From Pseudopithomyces maydicus (Eukaryota; Ascomycota; Dothideomycetes; Pleosporales; Didymosphaeriaceae): DNA of 64,000 nt. The notes below the pieces were generated by a model. It did not search any database and was not told where the DNA came from. It was given only the letters and a program-made list of their open reading frames with translations. The stretch lies in assembly GCA_026873275.1 (NCBI GenBank), contig JANTUC010000006.1:992001-1056000 (forward strand), read 5' to 3'. Made by a program: the position numbers and the translations under genes. Numbering within the stretch: the stretch's first letter is position 1; every line of letters starts with the position of its first letter. Shown here one piece after another: positions 59,578-64,000 of the stretch.

Positions 59578-61535
59578 ATGGGCTGCCTAGTTCGTGGACC
59601 CCAGAATCTCCAGCGTCATCATATGATGCGGGATAGTCGCGTTAACAAGGCTCATGCGAAGCGGAAGCCGAAGCCAGCCAAGAAGGAATGTGTGATCTGC
59701 GCGACGACTCGGTCGATTGGTAATGCCGCTGGACGAGGCTTCAGACCACTTGAGGACATGTGCAGTCACTTCAAAGACACATGCAATCCTTGCATCACGA
59801 AGATGATCAAGGATAAGATGTCACGCCGCGACCTCGAGGAGGCGGTTCTGGCATGTCCATTTCCGGAGTGCGAGCACCAGCTCGACTACAACGACCTCGC
59901 GAAGCTGATATTCGGCGCTACGTTTAAGATGTAAGTGGAACCCATGATGCCATGGCAGGTCGTGAAAAACTTGGACGCAACTTTGGCGCGTTCGCCCTGC
60001 GTGTTGTTCAAATCATATCGAAACATCGATGTACTACTCTATTGATACCTTACCCATGTGGGCGCCCCTTTTTCTTTCCCCTCCGTCATCTGTTCTGAAC
60101 CGCTGTTTTTTCGTTCTTGAGTATCATCCCTACATCGCTTTTGCGCGTGCAAGAACTAGTTACTGACTAAGAACCAGCTGGGACTCGGCGCTTCTCTACC
60201 ACCGCCTGAGGATTGACAAGACTTACATGTCTTGCTTGAATGTCGACTGCCAATCTTACTTCTCCATTGAAGGTTGCCAGAACGAGAAGACGATCAAGTC
60301 AGAGACTCCGACCACGTGCAACGAGATTGCCTGCCCCGACTGTGAATACAAGATGTGTCTCGACTGCATGGGACTTTCTCACGGCACTGGCCCGTGCAAG
60401 GATATGGACAAGTACGCAGAGATAAACAAGAAGGCCATCGAGGATCTAGGAGCTAAGCCCTGTCCGACATGCGGCACCCAGATCCAAAAAGCTGGTGGCT
60501 GCAACCACATGATTTGTAGGTCCATGATCGCAACTCTTTCCTTTGAATACGATCTAACATTGACATGTAGGCCAACCTTGTGGCGAGAGCTTTTGCTTCG
60601 GTTGTCTGGTCATCTATGGCCCAGACATGAAACATGGCAAGGGCTGCGGCGAAGGCATGCCTATCGGGGATGACCCGGCCGACTGGCTCCCAGACCGTGG
60701 TCGACCTGACCCACTGATCCGTAGAGGAGAAGCTCGTCGAGGCTTCTTCCGACAGGGTAGGCTTGTTTTCGGCGAGGTCGGGCAACAAGCCAATCGAGGA
60801 AACCGGGAAGCTCCTCTATCCGATATGCCGGTTCGACCCTTGGTACAAGCACGCGATGTGCATCGTACGCAGGAAGTCCCTCCTAGACTGGCCGCGCCTG
60901 CTCCTAGACGCCCTGTTCGTCGTACGCGCACTCTGGCCGATCCTGGAACATTGGTTCGTCTTCCGACCACACCAGCGGATACCCATCGCACGCTCTTGAA
61001 CCCGCAAGGATCACAGCCAGGAACACCGACGGCAATCAATCGCCGAGGGCAAGTAGATATTCCTATCACCCCACGTGAGCGCAACGGCCCCCTGCGACCC
61101 TCTCCACAAGATGGAGAAAATAGAGCAGGACCGGTCCTCCGAACACGTCGCAATGCAGTCGATCTCCTAGCATCCCCTGTGCTGCCCGGTATGGACGATG
61201 AGAATACCAACATTTATGGTGATGCTTACGGCGACGAGAATGCCATCGTCTATGGTGACGCTCCTGGCGATGAGAATCGCAGCGCCCTTGGTAACGTCCA
61301 TGTCGAGGAGACCCGCAACGTCCGTAGAAACGGCAACCGTAATCGAAATCGTAACGGCAATGGCAATGGCAACGGCAACGGCAACGGCAACGGCGGAAAC
61401 CTCGTTCCTATCACTCCCCGCACCTCCCGAAATACAATTCCAGACAAGCCCGCGCCCGTCCGTCTCATCCTTCGTCTCTCAAAGATTAGCGACCTGAACA
61501 AAACCCTTTTCGGCAATGGTCGGGGTAGAGACTAG
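59578..61535 (+). CDS. RBR-type E3 ubiquitin ligase (ariadne-like)
   Basis: Exons are 59578-59930, 60178-60515 and 60571-61535. Introns are 247 and 55 nt, and the product is 551 residues. RING1 starts KKECVICATTR and continues through CNPCI to CPFPECEH. The IBR follows (YMSCLNVDCQSYFSIEGC, then ACPDCEYKMCLDC). RING2 has KPCPTCGTQIQKAGGCNHMI, then CQPCGESFCFGC. The cysteine after NHMI is in the position of the HECT-like catalytic cysteine of RBR ligases, and the second intron splits exactly this codon. The C-terminal 200 residues are Arg/Pro-rich and contain an Asn/Gly-Arg repeat. RBR ligases pass ubiquitin through a thioester; the targets are unknown. The start is the first ATG in the open frame; an upstream GTG extends it without a domain. 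Confidence 0.88.
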
Positions 61536-63120
61536 AGATTCCATACCATAGACTGCAACACTGGCAAAGCTCTCGCGTCGACATCGTTGAATGGTTGGCC
61601 GCCGTCCCAACCTTCAATCTCCTCTCTGCAGTTACCATCGATTTCCTTCTTCTTTGTTTGCATACACAATACACCGCTCCTCCCCCGCTTAATCATTTAG
61701 CTCTGAGACAAGAGCTCGCGGGTATCAAACCATCGTCTCTACATAATGAGACTGCATGATGGCCTATAAACCCTCTGCATGTTTGGCGTTCTGCGATATA
61801 CAGTATATTTATTTGCTTTTACCGTGTTGTCCACACCCTACTGTGTGTTAGGAGGGGAAGCTGGGATGACGAATGCGTTCGAATCGATCGTTGAATCAAC
61901 GCTCATTATGCGTGTGCATCTTGTTCTTTAGCGGAACAGGATGACTCGCAACGAGTTTGGTGGTCCGGAATGCTGATTGTTGGTTGTTCTTTTGTCTTGT
62001 TACATCACATGGCTTGCTTGGCCGATACTCATGTATGAAGGAAATTAAAGACTGCATTTGCTTGGGTGGCTTTATGTGAAAACATTACCCTTCTATAAAA
62101 CTTGCGTGAAGAATTCTATGTGATGCTTGTACGTTTATTCTAATGCGCCCTAAGTTCGGCCAACATATTCATTTAATACCGGATCCAGATTCCTGGCAAC
62201 CGATACCTGATTCCCGATACCGGATGACTGATACCTGATACCTGTGATCTCGGATTTTATCTCCTTCATGGAGCAATAGTCCAAGCCCGAAAGCAAGACG
62301 ACGGAGGGGAAAGCCTGTATGCTAGCTCTCACCAAGACATCCATAAAGAAGATAAATAGCATCCTTCCGGGATCTAGGATGCTGGATGTTGCAGTGGACT
62401 TGATCTTACCTATCGATTGTCCACATTTGAACGTTTCTTTATATTTGCGCTAATCGGTTGACACGAAAGAGAATATTATGACAGACAGTAGCAACCGTAA
62501 TTTGATCACTTACTATGTATACGTAGTAATTCAAATTATCTACAAGAATCGCCCATGCTAGCCAGGCATTCTGTAACGTAACATAAGCCCGCTCGACTCA
62601 TGGTAGAGAGGCGCCTATCGTTTAAAACCTGAGAAATTTCGTGTAACTCGTCCAAATTCATCATCGCATCGATTCCCCGGGCCGACTGTATCTATTTAAG
62701 ACGACAAGAAGCTACGACTAAGGTAAGCATGTTCGATAGCGTGTGCGTATACTAGAAGACATATGTGTAAATATCGCGAACACCACTGATCTAACTCCCC
62801 GCCCTCGTCTGATCCTAACTGGAATTCTCTCTTGCCTTGCGACACAGAGCATGAAGTGAAGATCTTAGTGTTTTGTGAAAAGTTGAAGGGTATACGACGG
62901 ACATCCACCTCCTGTGGAAAGGGTCTGTGCGACTCTATACTCATTCAACCTATATAATTCCGACCTGCATCAAGCTATCGCTCCTCATCACCCCGCTCGC
63001 TCAAACTCAAAAACCGATCTAAAGTACCCGAAGCATCCGAGTATTATCTCAAAAGACGAGATATCTTCCACATAGAAAAAGGACTTAACACATATACTAA
63101 GCATAAACAACAGCCAAAAC
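61536..63120. other. Intergenic region, about 1.6 kb
   Basis: AT-rich. At about 62190-62245 a cluster of GATACC/GATACCTG units forms a short imperfect repeat. A TATATAA box lies at 62951-62957. No other gene. Confidence 0.55.
62951..62957 (+). promoter_or_regulatory. TATA box of the orphan gene at 63121
   Basis: TATATAA about 165 bases before the ATG, followed by an A/C-rich leader. Confidence 0.45.
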
Positions 63121-63942
63121 ATGTCCGCGAATCAACATGTAGCCCTCGAGCCTTCCTCTGGCGGAGTAGAAGTGGCTTCAAAGACGAAGGCCGCAACTGC
63201 GGTACCATTACACTACAGCAACATGTCAGACAAAGAGCCCCACTGGGAGGTGGACGCGCGAGGTCAAATTTCCATCCCTTCGCCGATTCCGATCTTTCCC
63301 AAACCGCTTGCTCTCAGCTACCGCAACTACTACAAGCATTATGGTGAGGATGGCTTGACAGCGACAGAAAGGGGATACGTGACATACCCCAAGACTGCCG
63401 AGGGAAGCACCTTCATGTCAACTTTGCTACGCCATTACTTCACCGGGCCGGACCACAAGGTAGAGAAAGTCTGGCCCGGGATGTATGTCGGCAATAAATA
63501 TGAAGTACAGAACTTGGTGACTGACGTCCCGGTAGAGGGAGTCCACTACTTTGTTGTACGGGAGACGAAGCCCGACAAGAATATCATGGCAATCTTCATC
63601 ATGGTCGTCAATCCGACGTTTCTACAGCTTCCTGGTCGCGACGAGCCCACGACGCTAACAGTGGTCAAGAAGTGGATTGACAAGAAAAAGCGGATCGCTA
63701 TTGATGCGAATACAATCATGGATCGTGGTACGGTAGTGTTCCTCGCCGGGACGTGGGATCCCATCGCTCCGACATTTGAGTTCTATAAGTTCTCATCTGA
63801 ACAGCAGGGAGCAGGCAAACTCGTCCCGTGGACCAGCGATTTGCTGCAGACTACTGATGGGACCTTGACAAACAGCATTTCCCTTGACCCCAAGTACGCG
63901 GGCTCGGTAGATGCAATGTTCAGGGCTATCCGTGATGAATGA
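63121..63942 (+). CDS. Hypothetical protein, 273 residues
   Basis: An intronless frame from a well-placed ATG (AAAACATG context) behind a TATA box, closed by TGA at 63940-63942. The protein is soluble-looking, with no signal peptide or membrane helix. The N-terminal 60 residues are polar; the rest is mixed alpha/beta in appearance with segments such as GPDHKVEKVWPGMYVGNKYE, HYFVVRETKPDKNIMAIFIM and DRGTVVFLAGTWDPIAPTFE. Codon use and length support a real gene. I do not recognise the family and infer no function. The TATA promoter hints at regulated expression. Confidence 0.7.
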   Translation: MSANQHVALEPSSGGVEVASKTKAATAVPLHYSNMSDKEPHWEVDARGQISIPSPIPIFPKPLALSYRNYYKHYGEDGLTATERGYVTYPKTAEGSTFMSTLLRHYFTGPDHKVEKVWPGMYVGNKYEVQNLVTDVPVEGVHYFVVRETKPDKNIMAIFIMVVNPTFLQLPGRDEPTTLTVVKKWIDKKKRIAIDANTIMDRGTVVFLAGTWDPIAPTFEFYKFSSEQQGAGKLVPWTSDLLQTTDGTLTNSISLDPKYAGSVDAMFRAIRDE

Positions 63943-64000
63943 CAGATCACCAGCGCCAAAATTTAGAACCGACTTGGTGCAGCTCAATGCCCTTGGCTCC

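Overview
The window is nuclear DNA from a filamentous ascomycete. The evidence is short introns (mostly 47-90 nt) with GT donors, CTAAC or CTGAC branch sites and AG acceptors, compact genes on both strands, and fungus-specific families: a Tad-like LINE, an Atg28-like protein, a Git3-type glucose receptor and a DPR-repeat dehydrin. A Dothideomycete or related Pezizomycotina seems likely, but the sequence alone does not fix the species.

Layout. 1-5.7 kb: a degenerate non-LTR retrotransposon on the minus strand, cut by the left window edge. 7.7-9.6 kb: an unusual gene with two RNase H1-type hybrid-binding domains and C-terminal AT-hooks. 11.2-12.9 kb: an intronless GH43 beta-xylosidase. 13.2-19.5 kb: a SPOUT RNA methyltransferase, a cysteine form of selenoprotein K, and gamma-COP (SEC21). 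19.9-22.7 kb: lipoyl synthase and an EI24-family membrane protein. 24.2-25.2 kb: a DPR dehydrin. 25.8-29.4 kb: SNX3 and a Dur3-like sodium/solute symporter. 30.6-36.6 kb: ribosomal protein uS5, an Atg28-like protein, a triplet-repeat gene and a Git3-like GPCR. 40.6-45.7 kb: Yta7/ATAD2. 47.5-53.5 kb: a TMEM223-like mitochondrial protein, PDX1 (pyruvate dehydrogenase E3-binding protein) and the aspartate/glutamate carrier. 56-63.9 kb: a C2H2 zinc-finger protein, an RBR ubiquitin ligase and an orphan protein.

How the genes relate. Most of the window from 13 kb on is housekeeping sequence. Several neighbours are divergent and could share promoters: SPOUT/SelK, SEC21/LIP5, RPS2/Atg28-like and TMEM223-like/PDX1. 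Lipoyl synthase makes the cofactor carried by the lipoyl domain of PDX1, and AGC1 and TMEM223-like are also mitochondrial, so a mitochondrial respiration theme recurs, without any sign of a true cluster.

A quality warning. At seven places a reading frame breaks exactly at a homopolymer run, and one extra base in the run would restore the expected frame. Four of the seven lie in conserved single-copy genes: SNX3, the Dur3-like symporter, and Yta7 twice. The simplest reading is systematic homopolymer shortening in the assembly rather than a cluster of pseudogenes. These genes are annotated across the breaks, and the breaks are reported.
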